64,000 nucleotides of DNA, from the NCBI RefSeq assembly GCF_900491745.1, contig NZ_UETR01000009.1, forward strand, positions 124,001-188,000, in the 5' to 3' direction. Origin of the DNA: Amarolinea aalborgensis (lineage in GTDB: Bacteria > Chloroflexota > Anaerolineae > SSC4 > Amarolineaceae). The position numbers and the translations under genes are program-made. Below, one piece after another: positions 45,784 through 54,227 of the stretch. Every line of letters starts with the position of its first letter. The first letter of the stretch is position 1. The notes under the pieces were generated by a model, which had not been told where the DNA came from, made no database searches, and saw only the letters and a list, made by a program, of their open reading frames with translations.

Positions 45784-46928
45784 CGCCGCTGCGTTTACGC
45801 CTCGCGTTGGCGACTTTCTACCCGGCCAGCCCTGACGAAGTCATTGGCGGTATTGACAGCGTTGCGGTCAACCTGGTGCAGGCCTTGCGCGCCTTCCCAG
45901 ACCTGGAACTGCATGTCATTTCGACCCGGCCAGAGGTGGTGCGAGATACCACCTTCGTCGAGCAGGGCGTGACGTTTCACGCCCTGGCCAGTCCGCCGCC
46001 GCGTTTGATTCCCAACCTGTTTGCGAACATTGGCCGGGTCAGCCGCGTGCTGCGCGCCATCCAACCTGACCTGGTCAACGCGCACATGGCAGACTACGCC
46101 GTGGCCGCGCTGCGCCTGGGGCTGCCCACCATTTACACCGTACACGGCCTGGCCGGGCGTGAACTTCGTCAGCCGGCGCCACCCCACGAGCGCCTGGCGC
46201 TCATCTTGCTCCTGGCCCTGGAACGGCTGGCCCTACGCCGCGCCGCGCATGTGGTGGCCCTCAGCCCGTTTGGCGAAGCCTACCTGCGGCCCCACACCGC
46301 GGCGCAGATTCATCGCATGGATAACCCGGTCTCGCCTGCGTTTTTTGATTTGCCCCCGGCGCCTTCCAGCCGGCGCCTCGTTGCCATTGGCAGCATCGCG
46401 CCGCTCAAAGGCCAGCTCACACTGGTCCGCGCGCTCGCCCTGATTCACGAAACCTATCCCGATGTCACCCTGCGCTGCCTGGGCAGCATCGCCGACCGTG
46501 GATACCATGCGCAGTTGTTGGCCGCGCGGGCCGCGCAAGGTATGCAGGATGTGATCGAAGTGGCCGGGCTTGTGCCGCCGGCCGACGTGGTGGCGGCGCT
46601 GGCGCGCAGCGCGCTGCTCTTGCATCCTTCGCGCCACGATCATGTGCCGATGGCGGTCGCCGAGGCGATGGCAGCCGGCCGGCCCGTGGTCGCCACGACC
46701 GCAGGCGGCATTCCCTCGCTGGTGACCGACGGCGTGACCGGCTACCTCACGCGGGTGGACGACGCGGCCGCCCTGGCCGAGCGAACCGTGGCGCTCCTGC
46801 GTGATGACCACCTGCGGCAAACCATCGGTCAGCAAGCGCGCCAGGTTGCGCAGGCGCGTTTCTTGCCGACCGTCGTCGCGGCCAGGTATCATGCGCTCTA
46901 CCTGCACGCGGCCAACCGGTCGCATTGA
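45780..46928 (+). CDS. GT4-family glycosyltransferase
   Basis: The 382-residue GT-B protein has GGIDSVAVNLVQAL at the N-terminus, YTVHGLAGRE, and donor-site motif HVPMAVAEAMAAGRPVVAT. The first Glu of the E-x7-E motif appears changed to Asp/His, which can occur in active enzymes. ATG 45780 overlaps the previous stop. It ends the first run of tightly coupled genes; a palindrome follows. Confidence 0.92.
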   Translation: MTPLRLRLALATFYPASPDEVIGGIDSVAVNLVQALRAFPDLELHVISTRPEVVRDTTFVEQGVTFHALASPPPRLIPNLFANIGRVSRVLRAIQPDLVNAHMADYAVAALRLGLPTIYTVHGLAGRELRQPAPPHERLALILLLALERLALRRAAHVVALSPFGEAYLRPHTAAQIHRMDNPVSPAFFDLPPAPSSRRLVAIGSIAPLKGQLTLVRALALIHETYPDVTLRCLGSIADRGYHAQLLAARAAQGMQDVIEVAGLVPPADVVAALARSALLLHPSRHDHVPMAVAEAMAAGRPVVATTAGGIPSLVTDGVTGYLTRVDDAAALAERTVALLRDDHLRQTIGQQARQVAQARFLPTVVAARYHALYLHAANRSH

Positions 46929-46970
46929 GTACCTTGCCAGTGAAACTCTGGTACAGCAAGCAAGGACTTC

Positions 46971-47036
46971 TCACACAAAGCCGCAAAGACACGAAGGAAT
47001 CGGTTTGCGTCTCAGTGCCTTTGTGTCTTTGTGTGA
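46971..47036. repeat. Intergenic palindrome, ACACAAAG family copy 2
   Basis: TCACACAAAG (46971-46980) pairs with CTTTGTGTGA (47027-47036). The left arm continues CCGCAAAGACACGAAG, closely similar to the left arm at 22342. It separates two glycosyltransferase genes and might attenuate or process the transcript. Confidence 0.75.
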
Positions 47037-47081
47037 GTCATTGGGTTCCGGCTTGTTCGGGCTAGGAGGTCGTTCATAGTC

Positions 47082-48020
47082 ATGCGTGTTCTGCTGGTGA
47101 CCAACATGTACCCATCGCCCCGTCGGCCCCACTTCGGCACCTTTGTGCACGACGAGGTGGAGGCGCTGCGCAAACTGGGCGTGGAGATGGATGTCTTCTT
47201 TGCCGATGGGCAGCGCCGCACGCTCAATTATCTGACCGGCATGGCCGGCGTGTTTGGGCGCAGCCTGACGCGCCGCCGTTATGACGTGGTGCATGCGCAT
47301 TATGTGTTCAGCGGTGTGCTGGCGCGCTGCCAGGCGCGCTGGCCGCTGGTGCTGACGCTGCACGGCAGCGAAGTGGCTGTGGGCTGGACGCCTCCCCTCT
47401 CACGCTGGATCGCGCGGCTGTCCGACTGGGTCATCGTCACTTCCCCGCGGGTGCTCGATGATCTGCACATGAACCTGCCGCACGTATCGGTCATTCCCTG
47501 CGGCATTGATCTCGACCTTTTCACGCCAGGCGAGCAAACCGCCGCGCGTGCGCGCCTGGGCATGCCGGCCGAGCGTAAGCTGGTCGTCTTCGTCGGCGAG
47601 CCGCGGCCAGAGAAGCAGGTGCATTTGTTGGCCGGCGCGGTGGCGCGTCTGCAAGCCGCGGGGGAGCCGGTTGACCTGGTGATCGCCAGCGGTCAGCCGC
47701 ATGAACGGATGCCTTTGTTCATGCAGGCCGCGGACGTGCTTGGCCTGACCTCCAGCTATGAAGGCTCGCCCATGGTCATCAAAGAGGCGATGGCCTGCAA
47801 TTTGCCTATCGTCGCCACCGACGTGGGCGACGTGGCGCAGGTGATTGGCGAGACGGCCGGCTGCTATCTGTGCGCGCCGACGGTCGAGAGCGTGGCCGAC
47901 CGCTTGGCGCAGGCCCTGGCGTTCGGCGGGCGCACCGACGGTCGTGAGCGCATCCGTCATTTGTCTGGCGATGGCGCCGCGCGCCAGGTGCTTGCTGTCT
48001 ATCGTGAGGTGTTGCGATGA
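47082..48020 (+). CDS. GT4-family glycosyltransferase (short)
   Basis: The 312-residue GT-B protein has TNMYPSPRRPHFGTFV, VHAHYVFSG, LTLHGSEV and the donor motif EGSPMVIKEAMACNLPIVAT. It is shorter than the other three GT4 enzymes because the inter-domain and C-terminal parts are compact. GGAGG lies about 12 nt before the ATG. It overlaps the Alg14-like gene by ATGA. Confidence 0.92.
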   Translation: MRVLLVTNMYPSPRRPHFGTFVHDEVEALRKLGVEMDVFFADGQRRTLNYLTGMAGVFGRSLTRRRYDVVHAHYVFSGVLARCQARWPLVLTLHGSEVAVGWTPPLSRWIARLSDWVIVTSPRVLDDLHMNLPHVSVIPCGIDLDLFTPGEQTAARARLGMPAERKLVVFVGEPRPEKQVHLLAGAVARLQAAGEPVDLVIASGQPHERMPLFMQAADVLGLTSSYEGSPMVIKEAMACNLPIVATDVGDVAQVIGETAGCYLCAPTVESVADRLAQALAFGGRTDGRERIRHLSGDGAARQVLAVYREVLR

Positions 48021-48523
48021 ATCAGCCTGATGGCGCACGCCGCGTGTTAGTGATTTTGGGCCAAGGCGGGCATACAGCAGAAATTTTACGCCTGGTGGAC
48101 ATGCTGGCTGCGCGCGAGGCGCCGTTCACTTACCAGTACCTGATTACCCGTGAAGACAACGTGTCTGCGCAGCGTATCCGCATCCCCGGCGCGATCTACT
48201 GGGTCAACCGCACACGCTACAAATCGTACGCCATGTGGCAGGAGATTCTGCGCAGCCTGCTGGCGCTGGTGCAATCCTTCTTTGTCATCCTGCGCGCGCG
48301 TCCCCATGCGGTGGTCACATCAGGTCCGGCTGTAGCGGTGCCCGTGGCGCTGTGGGCCAGGCTGTTCGGCGCGCGCGTCATCTTCATCGAGTGTGGGGCG
48401 CGTGTCACCCGCCTGTCGTTGACCGGTCGCCTGATGAAGCGCCTGGCGCACCTCTTTTTTGTGCAGTGGCCCGAACTGCTGGACGATTATCCGCAGGCAA
48501 TTTACGCAGGACGGCTGGTATGA
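48017..48523 (+). CDS. Alg14/PssD-like membrane anchor subunit of a glycosyltransferase
   Basis: The 168-residue protein has the Alg14 signature LVILGQGGHTAEILRL at its start and TSGPAVAVPVALWARLFGARVIFIE later, with a hydrophobic stretch near residues 75-95. Alg14/PssD recruits the catalytic Alg13/PssE subunit to the membrane. Its partner is the next gene, overlapping by four bases. The pair adds a sugar (GlcNAc in Alg13/14, glucuronate in PssDE). Confidence 0.9.
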   Translation: MNQPDGARRVLVILGQGGHTAEILRLVDMLAAREAPFTYQYLITREDNVSAQRIRIPGAIYWVNRTRYKSYAMWQEILRSLLALVQSFFVILRARPHAVVTSGPAVAVPVALWARLFGARVIFIECGARVTRLSLTGRLMKRLAHLFFVQWPELLDDYPQAIYAGRLV

Positions 48524-48984
48524 TCTTTGTCACGGTGGGCGCAGGTGATTTCAATGCCTTGATTCAGGCCATGGATGAGCTGGCCCCGCAGTTGGCCGCG
48601 GCCGGGCAAAAAGTGCTGCTGCAAATCGGGCATGGCGCGTATGTGCCGCAGCACGCCGAATACTTCCGCTTTGCTCCTTCGCTGGAGCCGTATTTCGACC
48701 AGGCAGACGTAATCGTGTCACATGGCGGCATCGGCGTCGTCACCGAAGTGCTGCGTATGGGCAAGCGCCTGGTGGGCGTCAGCAACCACGACCGCTACGA
48801 CGACCACCAGGATGACCTGCTGCGCGCGATGGCCTCACGCGGACACCTGGTCTGGTGCCAGGACATGCACCATTTAGCCGATGCCATTGCGCAGGCAAGC
48901 ACCACATCGTTGCTTCCCTACCAAGAAGAACCAGGGCAGATCGCTGAGATCATCATTGATTTTGTACTCAATGGCCGGCGCTAG
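48520..48984 (+). CDS. Alg13/PssE-like catalytic glycosyltransferase subunit
   Basis: The 154-residue protein corresponds to the C-terminal half of GT28 enzymes (MIFVTVGAGDFNALIQAMD, VIVSHGGIGVVTEVLRMGKRLV, DDHQDDLLRAM). SHGGIGVVTE is the donor-binding loop. ATG 48520 overlaps the Alg14-like stop (ATGA). The in-frame sequence further upstream lies inside that gene and is not used. Confidence 0.92.
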   Translation: MIFVTVGAGDFNALIQAMDELAPQLAAAGQKVLLQIGHGAYVPQHAEYFRFAPSLEPYFDQADVIVSHGGIGVVTEVLRMGKRLVGVSNHDRYDDHQDDLLRAMASRGHLVWCQDMHHLADAIAQASTTSLLPYQEEPGQIAEIIIDFVLNGRR

Positions 48985-49166
48985 GCTAGAGATGATCATC
49001 CCCCCCCATTCTCGCACCCAGCCATCCAAAATGCAACGCACGCTCGACCCCAAGGAACGCAGACGGGGGTTGGTGAACACAAAGAAACGGCAAATTAGCC
49101 ACCAATTGGCAACATCTCTGCGATCAAGAAGATCGTTTACATTTGGAAGTTCCACCTGGTGCCACA

Positions 49167-49195
49167 TTGCGGCAACAGGTCGGTTGTGCTACAAT
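49167..49195 (+). promoter_or_regulatory. Promoter of the second TumE toxin-antitoxin pair
   Basis: TTGCGG (49167-49172), 17 bp, TACAAT (49190-49195), about 45 nt before the antitoxin start. The module therefore has its own transcription signal inside the polysaccharide locus. Confidence 0.6.
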
Positions 49196-49247
49196 CAAAG
49201 GGTGAGAGCATCACGATAACGACAAGCCACAAAGGGCAATTTGAACC

Positions 49248-49541
49248 ATGACACTCAACGATATCTTGCAGGACATCCACGCTGTCGAGGAAGACTTGTT
49301 GATGTACGAACGTAAGTACGGCGTCTTGTCTGATACATTTTACGAATCGTACGCAAGTGGTGAAGAACCAGATGACGACGCCTGGGTATTGGACTGGGCT
49401 GACTGGGCTGGCTCCTACCAGATCTGGTTGCGCAGACGTGCTCAGTACCAACAGATCATTTTGGCCTTGAAAAAACAAACTGCTCTCTCTGACCTCATCA
49501 AGCGGACGGCACGTCGTGAACCCCTTCCAATCCCTGCATGA
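49248..49541 (+). CDS. Antitoxin-like protein, partner of TumE-type toxin
   Basis: The 97-residue acidic, helical protein contains EEDLLMYERKYGVLSDTF, then GEEPDDD and LDW. It shares the E-x-L-x-x-Y-E-x-(R/K)-(F/Y)-G core and the later G-(D/E)-x-x-D-D and (E/D)-W with the product at 32513-32851, which also sits before a TumE-like gene. The toxin gene overlaps its last 26 nt, implying coupled translation with antitoxin first. Confidence 0.68.
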   Translation: MTLNDILQDIHAVEEDLLMYERKYGVLSDTFYESYASGEEPDDDAWVLDWADWAGSYQIWLRRRAQYQQIILALKKQTALSDLIKRTARREPLPIPA

Positions 49542-49941
49542 TTACGAAGAGTTTGTCTATCGCCTCCCTCATGATGTTGCAACGGTGATCTACTCAACGT
49601 TGATCATCGCAAGGCGCGGCGCACGCATGGCAACCCTGGCGGGCGAGATCGCTTTTGCAGGTGGGTACCGCATCGTTATCAGGGAGCGTTTGACGTTTGA
49701 TAATGGTCCACTCATGATCGAGCAGTACGGATATGAAGCCTGGCGCAATAACGAGAAGCTATACTGGTATGATTCGCAGGCACACCCTGGCGACTCAACG
49801 CTCGCGAGTACGCATCCACATCACAAGCATATCCCACCGGACATCAAGCATCACCGGGTTCCAGCTCCTGGCCTAAGTTTCATGGCACCAAATTTGCTTC
49901 AAATTATTCGAGAAGTCGAGACTCTTATCGAGCACGCGTGA
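49516..49941 (+). CDS. TumE-family (DUF6516-like) toxin
   Basis: The 141-residue protein has the family core YGYEAW, LYWYDSQAHP, STHPHHKHIPPDIKHHR, PAPGLSF and a C-terminal helix with EVE. The His-rich HPHHKH segment may be catalytic or metal-binding. It starts with GTG 49516 inside the antitoxin gene. It has an N-terminal extension of about 60 residues compared with the protein at 32099-32452. Activity unknown. Confidence 0.7.
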   Translation: MNPFQSLHDYEEFVYRLPHDVATVIYSTLIIARRGARMATLAGEIAFAGGYRIVIRERLTFDNGPLMIEQYGYEAWRNNEKLYWYDSQAHPGDSTLASTHPHHKHIPPDIKHHRVPAPGLSFMAPNLLQIIREVETLIEHA

Positions 49942-50017
49942 TTGCCCTCTCCAATGTGATTGACCCTGCACAACTCCCGATCCGATACGCTTGGCAAGGG
50001 AGCATCCAGTGATGTGT

Positions 50018-50057
50018 TTGACCGATCTTGCTTGCTGACTATAATCCCTTGCACATG
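50018..50057 (+). promoter_or_regulatory. Promoter producing a probable leaderless mRNA
   Basis: TTGACC (50018-50023), 16 bp, TATAAT (50040-50045). The ATG at 50055 is 9 nt after the -10 box, so transcription would start within about three bases of the start codon. No ribosome-binding site fits. Confidence 0.65.
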
Positions 50058-51230
50058 AATACCGTCAACTGGCAAGCGCGGCCGTCTCGCCATCTACTGC
50101 TTCTGATCCTGGTCACCGCGGGCATGATCTTCTTGTATGGGCAAATTCCCTACACGACAGAGCCGTATGCCCGCTGGGACTTGTACCACTACCGCCAGAT
50201 CACGGCCGCGGCGCCGCAGATCACCAACAGCGTACAGCAACCCTTCGCCTACCGCTTGTTGGGACCTTACCTGGCCGGTCTGTTACCGCTGCCCGACGCG
50301 ACGGCCTATTATCTGTTGACCGTGACCGCGGCGCTGCTGTTAGTCGTCCTGACTTACTTCTTTCTTCTGGCCTGGCCGCTCACCCCGCCGGCCGCGCTGC
50401 TGGCGACGCTGCTCTTCGTCTTCAACAAGCACCTCTTCGGGTTCAATGTCTGGGACTTCTTCGCGCTCAATGACGTGCTGTCGTTGATTTTCCTGGTCAT
50501 TCTGCTGTGGGCGCTCATGCATCAGCGCTGGCCGTTGTTCGCGCTGATCCTGACCCTGGGCGCGGCGACGCGTGAAACGGCCCTGGTGATGCTGCCTGTG
50601 GCCCTGGCCTATTTGATCGAGCGCCGCCTGCTGGGACAGCACGCGCGGGCCTTGCTGTTGGCCTCGCTGCCGGGCATCGTCGTCTTTGGCGCGCTGCGCC
50701 TGCTGGTGGGCCACACGGGCGGCCTGAGCCTTGCAGACCAGCTTGCGCGTTCCGCGCCCAAGCTGTTAGCGCCAGAGACCTGGTTCCGCCTGCTGTTGAA
50801 CTCGTTCTTGCCCGTCAGTCTGCTGCCCCTGGTTTTCTGGCGTCATACCCGGGCCTTCTTCCGCGGCCAGCGCTATCTACTCGTCTACCTGACGCTCATT
50901 CTGGTCAGCGCCTTTTTTGGCTATGACAACGAGCGCCTGATGGCCCCGGCCTTCATCGTTTTTTACCTGCTCATCGCCGCCATCATCGAGAACCTGCGGT
51001 TGACGGCGTCGGGTGGCCTGCGCTGGTTGCTCGTCGGCGCTGGCTTTGCTGCCAGTTTCCAGCATCTGATCGGACGTTACCCGCTCCCCGCGCCGTGGCT
51101 GACGACTACTTTGTCCCTGGGCGCCACGTTGTGCGCCACACTGGCGTGTCTGCTGGTCGCGCGCACACGCCGGCCCCCAACCTTGACCCCCGCTGCCCTC
51201 GCCATCCATTCTAGTTTCTGGGTAATCTGA
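50055..51230 (+). CDS. Polytopic membrane protein of the polysaccharide locus
   Basis: The 391-residue protein has about 9-10 membrane helices, with DLYHYRQITAAAPQI and FAYRLLGPYL in the first large loop and ATRETALVMLP before a mid-protein helix. The loop motifs resemble those of dolichol-phosphate-mannose-type or DUF2029-like integral glycosyltransferases and other EPS membrane proteins, but I cannot assign a family. ATG 50055 fits the promoter position; an in-frame TTG at 50028 lies upstream of the predicted transcript start. The deacetylase-like gene follows after 3 nt. Confidence 0.8.
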   Translation: MNTVNWQARPSRHLLLLILVTAGMIFLYGQIPYTTEPYARWDLYHYRQITAAAPQITNSVQQPFAYRLLGPYLAGLLPLPDATAYYLLTVTAALLLVVLTYFFLLAWPLTPPAALLATLLFVFNKHLFGFNVWDFFALNDVLSLIFLVILLWALMHQRWPLFALILTLGAATRETALVMLPVALAYLIERRLLGQHARALLLASLPGIVVFGALRLLVGHTGGLSLADQLARSAPKLLAPETWFRLLLNSFLPVSLLPLVFWRHTRAFFRGQRYLLVYLTLILVSAFFGYDNERLMAPAFIVFYLLIAAIIENLRLTASGGLRWLLVGAGFAASFQHLIGRYPLPAPWLTTTLSLGATLCATLACLLVARTRRPPTLTPAALAIHSSFWVI

Positions 51231-51233
51231 CCG

Positions 51234-52559
51234 TTGGACGCTGGCGTACTCTCTCATCTGCTCCGTTCCAAAGGCCTCTGGCACGTGCCGCGGCGCTTTG
51301 CCATGCTGCTGGCGCGCCTGGGACTGACTCCTGGGCGTTTTGTGGACGCGCTCGGTGCGATCGTCGAGGTCTTGACGCGGCATGGCGCGTCCGCCAGTTT
51401 CCCGACCACGGGAGTGGCCCTGGCGCGCCATCCGCTGCCTCTCCAGCGCCTGGCCGCGCACGGGATCGAAGTGGCCGTCCACAGCTATCACCACGTTGAC
51501 TTGAGCCTGCAGCCGCCGGCCGCGCAGCGTGATCAGGTAGTCCGTGCGCGCCATGCCTTTGCACAAAATCACGTCCCCGCGGTCGGCTTTCGGGCGCCTT
51601 ACCTGCGCTGGAACCGCGAGCTGCTTCGCCTCTTGTTTGCCCACGGCTTTACCTACGACAGCAGCACCTGCGCCCTGTGGCCGGTCCTGTCGCCGGCGCA
51701 AGCGGCCGCGCCGGTGATCCAGACGGTGCTCGATTTCTATCGCCCGCTGGATGCGGCGCGCGCTCCGGTTTTGCCCTATCTGCTGCCCGAAGGACTGGTT
51801 GAGATTCCAGTTTCGCTGCCTGATGACGAGATGCTGATGGATCGGCTGGGCCTGGCGGCGGCCGACATTGCGCCGATCTGGCGCGCGATGCTGCAGGCCA
51901 GCCATCAAGCCGGCGAGCTCCTGGTCCTGCAGTTGCATCCAGAGCGCGGGCTCGCGCTCGCGCCGGCGTTGGACAGCGTGTTGACCGCCGCGCGGGCTTT
52001 ACAGCCGGCCGTTTGGATCACGACGCTGGCCGAGGTGTCGGAATGGTGGAAAATTCGCCCGCAGTGCCAGATTCACCTGCAAGGTCTGGCTGCCGGTTGC
52101 TGGGAAATCAATGTCAAAGCGCCAGCCGCCGCGCGCATGCTGGCGCAAGGGCCGTTGACCATCGAAACGAGCGCAGAAACCATCCACGATCCGCACATGA
52201 TCTCAAGCTGGCCGCACGTGACCGATGTGACCGCCGCATCCTTTGTCGTGCGCAGTGAGTTGCGGCCCTTCGTCGGCGTGGCGCCCGACAGCAGCCAGGA
52301 GCTGCTCGGCTTCTTGCGCCAGCAAGGCTATGTGGTGGAAATCAGCCCAGAGCGCGCGCGTTACCCGGTTTACTTCGATTGGGCCAGCTTTGACCTGGCC
52401 GCGCAGGCGCGCCAGGCGATTCAGATGGTTGAGGCGCCCAGCGCGCCGCTGCTCCGTTTCAGCCGCTGGCCGGCCGCGGCCCGCAGCGCCCTGGTGATCA
52501 GCGGGGATATTGATTCGCTCACGCTTTGGGATTACCTGTGGCGTTTGTCCGAGGGCTGA
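51234..52559 (+). CDS. Polysaccharide deacetylase-like protein with C-terminal extension
   Basis: The 441-residue protein has a NodB-type half (residues about 50-200: HGASASFPTTG, VHSYHHVDL with the metal-type His pair, GFRAPYLRW with the conserved Arg-x-Pro-Tyr motif). A second half follows with no family I recognise, ending GDIDSLTLWDYLWR. The N-terminal catalytic Asp motif (TFDDG-type) is not visible, so either the start is wrong or the site is altered. TTG 51234 is the only start that keeps the full frame, and it lacks a clear ribosome-binding site. It probably modifies acetylated sugars. Confidence 0.75.
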   Translation: MDAGVLSHLLRSKGLWHVPRRFAMLLARLGLTPGRFVDALGAIVEVLTRHGASASFPTTGVALARHPLPLQRLAAHGIEVAVHSYHHVDLSLQPPAAQRDQVVRARHAFAQNHVPAVGFRAPYLRWNRELLRLLFAHGFTYDSSTCALWPVLSPAQAAAPVIQTVLDFYRPLDAARAPVLPYLLPEGLVEIPVSLPDDEMLMDRLGLAAADIAPIWRAMLQASHQAGELLVLQLHPERGLALAPALDSVLTAARALQPAVWITTLAEVSEWWKIRPQCQIHLQGLAAGCWEINVKAPAAARMLAQGPLTIETSAETIHDPHMISSWPHVTDVTAASFVVRSELRPFVGVAPDSSQELLGFLRQQGYVVEISPERARYPVYFDWASFDLAAQARQAIQMVEAPSAPLLRFSRWPAAARSALVISGDIDSLTLWDYLWRLSEG

Positions 52560-52590
52560 TGGGGCCAGGCCGCGTGTAGGAGTTGAGGGT

Positions 52591-53610
52591 TTGACGTTTA
52601 TCATCACCGACCGGCCGGCGCGCACGGCCTGGCAGCAGTTCGTGAGCAGCCATCCAGACGGCAACATCTTCCAGACGCCAGATTTTGCTGACGTGGTTGC
52701 GGGCACCCATGGGTGGTCTTCACGCACGTTGGCGGCCGTAGACGCCGCTAACGGCGAGATCGGAGCCTTGTGGCCGGCGGTGTTGACCACGGTTTTAGGT
52801 GGCCTGCTGCAGCCATTTGCCACACGGGCCGTGCTTTTTGGCGGCATGTTGGTCGCGCCCAATCGCCTGGGGCAGGACGCCCTGGCGTTCTTACTGCCAA
52901 CGGTCAATCGTCGCGCCTGGGGACGTTTTCTTTTTACCGAACTGCGGCATCAAAACGCGGCGACCGGCTGGCAGGCGTCGCTCGAGGCGGGTGGGTTTCG
53001 TTGGGAGCCGCATTTGAACTTCTTGATTGACCTGCGCCAATCCGAAGAGGCTCTCTGGAATGGGCTAAGCAGCAGCGCGCGACGCAATGTGCGCACGGCG
53101 CAGAAAAAGGGCGTCAGCGCCGTCACGGTGCACGACCAGGCGGGAGTCAAAACATTTTACGGACTGCTGCGCAAGGTGTACGACCATGCCGGTGTGCATC
53201 TGACCGATGTCTCGCTCTTTCAACGGGCGTTTGAGGTGCTCGGTTCACAGGGGCAATTCCAAATCGTGCTAGCCATGGCTGATGGCGTCGCTATTGGCGG
53301 CCGCGCTTCCTTGTTGTACAAGGATCGCCTGCTGGATTGGTACGCTGGCGCTGATCGTGAGTATGCAAGGCTCTACCCCAATGATTTCCTGGTCTGGCAT
53401 CTTTTGCAATGGGGCCGCGCGCAGGGGCGCCAGGTCTTTGATTTTGGCGGCGCAGGTCACCCGGACAAGCCATATGGCGTACGCGACTTCAAAGAACGCT
53501 TTGGCGGTCAGCTGGTGAATTATGGGCGCAGCGTGAAAATCCATGCGCCCTGGTATGGCCTGGCGGTGAGGGCTTATGACATCTATCAAAGGCGGAGAAC
53601 GCGCCCATGA
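52591..53610 (+). CDS. FemAB/BioF2-like GNAT protein
   Basis: The 339-residue protein has duplicated GNAT-type folds as in FemAB/lipid II peptidyl transferases: ARRNVRTAQKKGV, KTFYGLLRKVYDHAGV, GGRASLLYKDRLLDWYAGAD, FDFGGAGHPDKPYGVRDFKERFGG. These act with acyl- or aminoacyl-donors on cell-wall or capsule sugars. TTG 52591 was chosen because GGAGTTGAGG precedes it directly; an ATG-free extension would lie inside the deacetylase gene. It overlaps the next gene by ATGA. Confidence 0.85.
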   Translation: MTFIITDRPARTAWQQFVSSHPDGNIFQTPDFADVVAGTHGWSSRTLAAVDAANGEIGALWPAVLTTVLGGLLQPFATRAVLFGGMLVAPNRLGQDALAFLLPTVNRRAWGRFLFTELRHQNAATGWQASLEAGGFRWEPHLNFLIDLRQSEEALWNGLSSSARRNVRTAQKKGVSAVTVHDQAGVKTFYGLLRKVYDHAGVHLTDVSLFQRAFEVLGSQGQFQIVLAMADGVAIGGRASLLYKDRLLDWYAGADREYARLYPNDFLVWHLLQWGRAQGRQVFDFGGAGHPDKPYGVRDFKERFGGQLVNYGRSVKIHAPWYGLAVRAYDIYQRRRTRP

Positions 53611-54227
53611 CGCAAGCAAGTAAGCAGGATGCGCCCTTGCCGGCGCCAACCATTCATCCGACGGCGCAGGTATCGCCCCAGGCGATGCTGGGGGCGGGCA
53701 CCAGCGTGTGGAATTGGGCGCAGATTCGCGAGGGCGCCCGGCTGGGCGCGCAGTGCATCATTGCCAAAGGGGTCTACATTGACGTCGGCGTCCAGATTGG
53801 CAATCGCGTCAAGATTCAGAACCATGTGTCGGTCTATCACGGCGTCACCCTGGAAGACGGTGTTTTTGTCGGACCGCATGTCTGCTTCACCAACGATCGC
53901 CTGCCGCGGGCCATCAACGCGGACGGGACGTTGAAAGGCGATAGCGACTGGACGGTGACGCCGATTTTGGTGCGCGCCGGGGCCGCGTTGGGCGCCAACA
54001 GCGTCATCTTGCCCGGCGTGACGATTGGGCGCTGGGCGTTGGTCGGCGCGGGCGCGGTCGTCACGCACGACGTGCCCGATCATGGGCTGGTGGTGGGCAA
54101 TCCGGCTCGTCTGGTAGGCTATGTCTGCCGGTGCGCTAATCGCCTAACGGTTGCCAATGCGGTCGGGGTGTGTCCAGCATGCGGCCTGGAAATTGAACTA
54201 TTGGACTGGCAGGAGAACCTATGCTGA
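53607..54227 (+). CDS. Left-handed beta-helix sugar N-acetyltransferase (WbpD-like)
   Basis: The 206-residue protein is built of hexapeptide repeats (IHPTAQVSPQAMLGAG, VKIQNHVSVYHGV, FVGPHVCFTNDRLPR, VGNPARLVG). WbpD-type enzymes N-acetylate the 3-amino group of UDP-GlcNAc3N uronate. The C-terminal CRCANR...CPACG segment adds a zinc-ribbon-like Cys set. It is followed by a WbpB-like dehydrogenase with a 7-nt overlap. No WbpE aminotransferase or WbpA dehydrogenase is visible in the window. Confidence 0.88.
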   Translation: MTQASKQDAPLPAPTIHPTAQVSPQAMLGAGTSVWNWAQIREGARLGAQCIIAKGVYIDVGVQIGNRVKIQNHVSVYHGVTLEDGVFVGPHVCFTNDRLPRAINADGTLKGDSDWTVTPILVRAGAALGANSVILPGVTIGRWALVGAGAVVTHDVPDHGLVVGNPARLVGYVCRCANRLTVANAVGVCPACGLEIELLDWQENLC

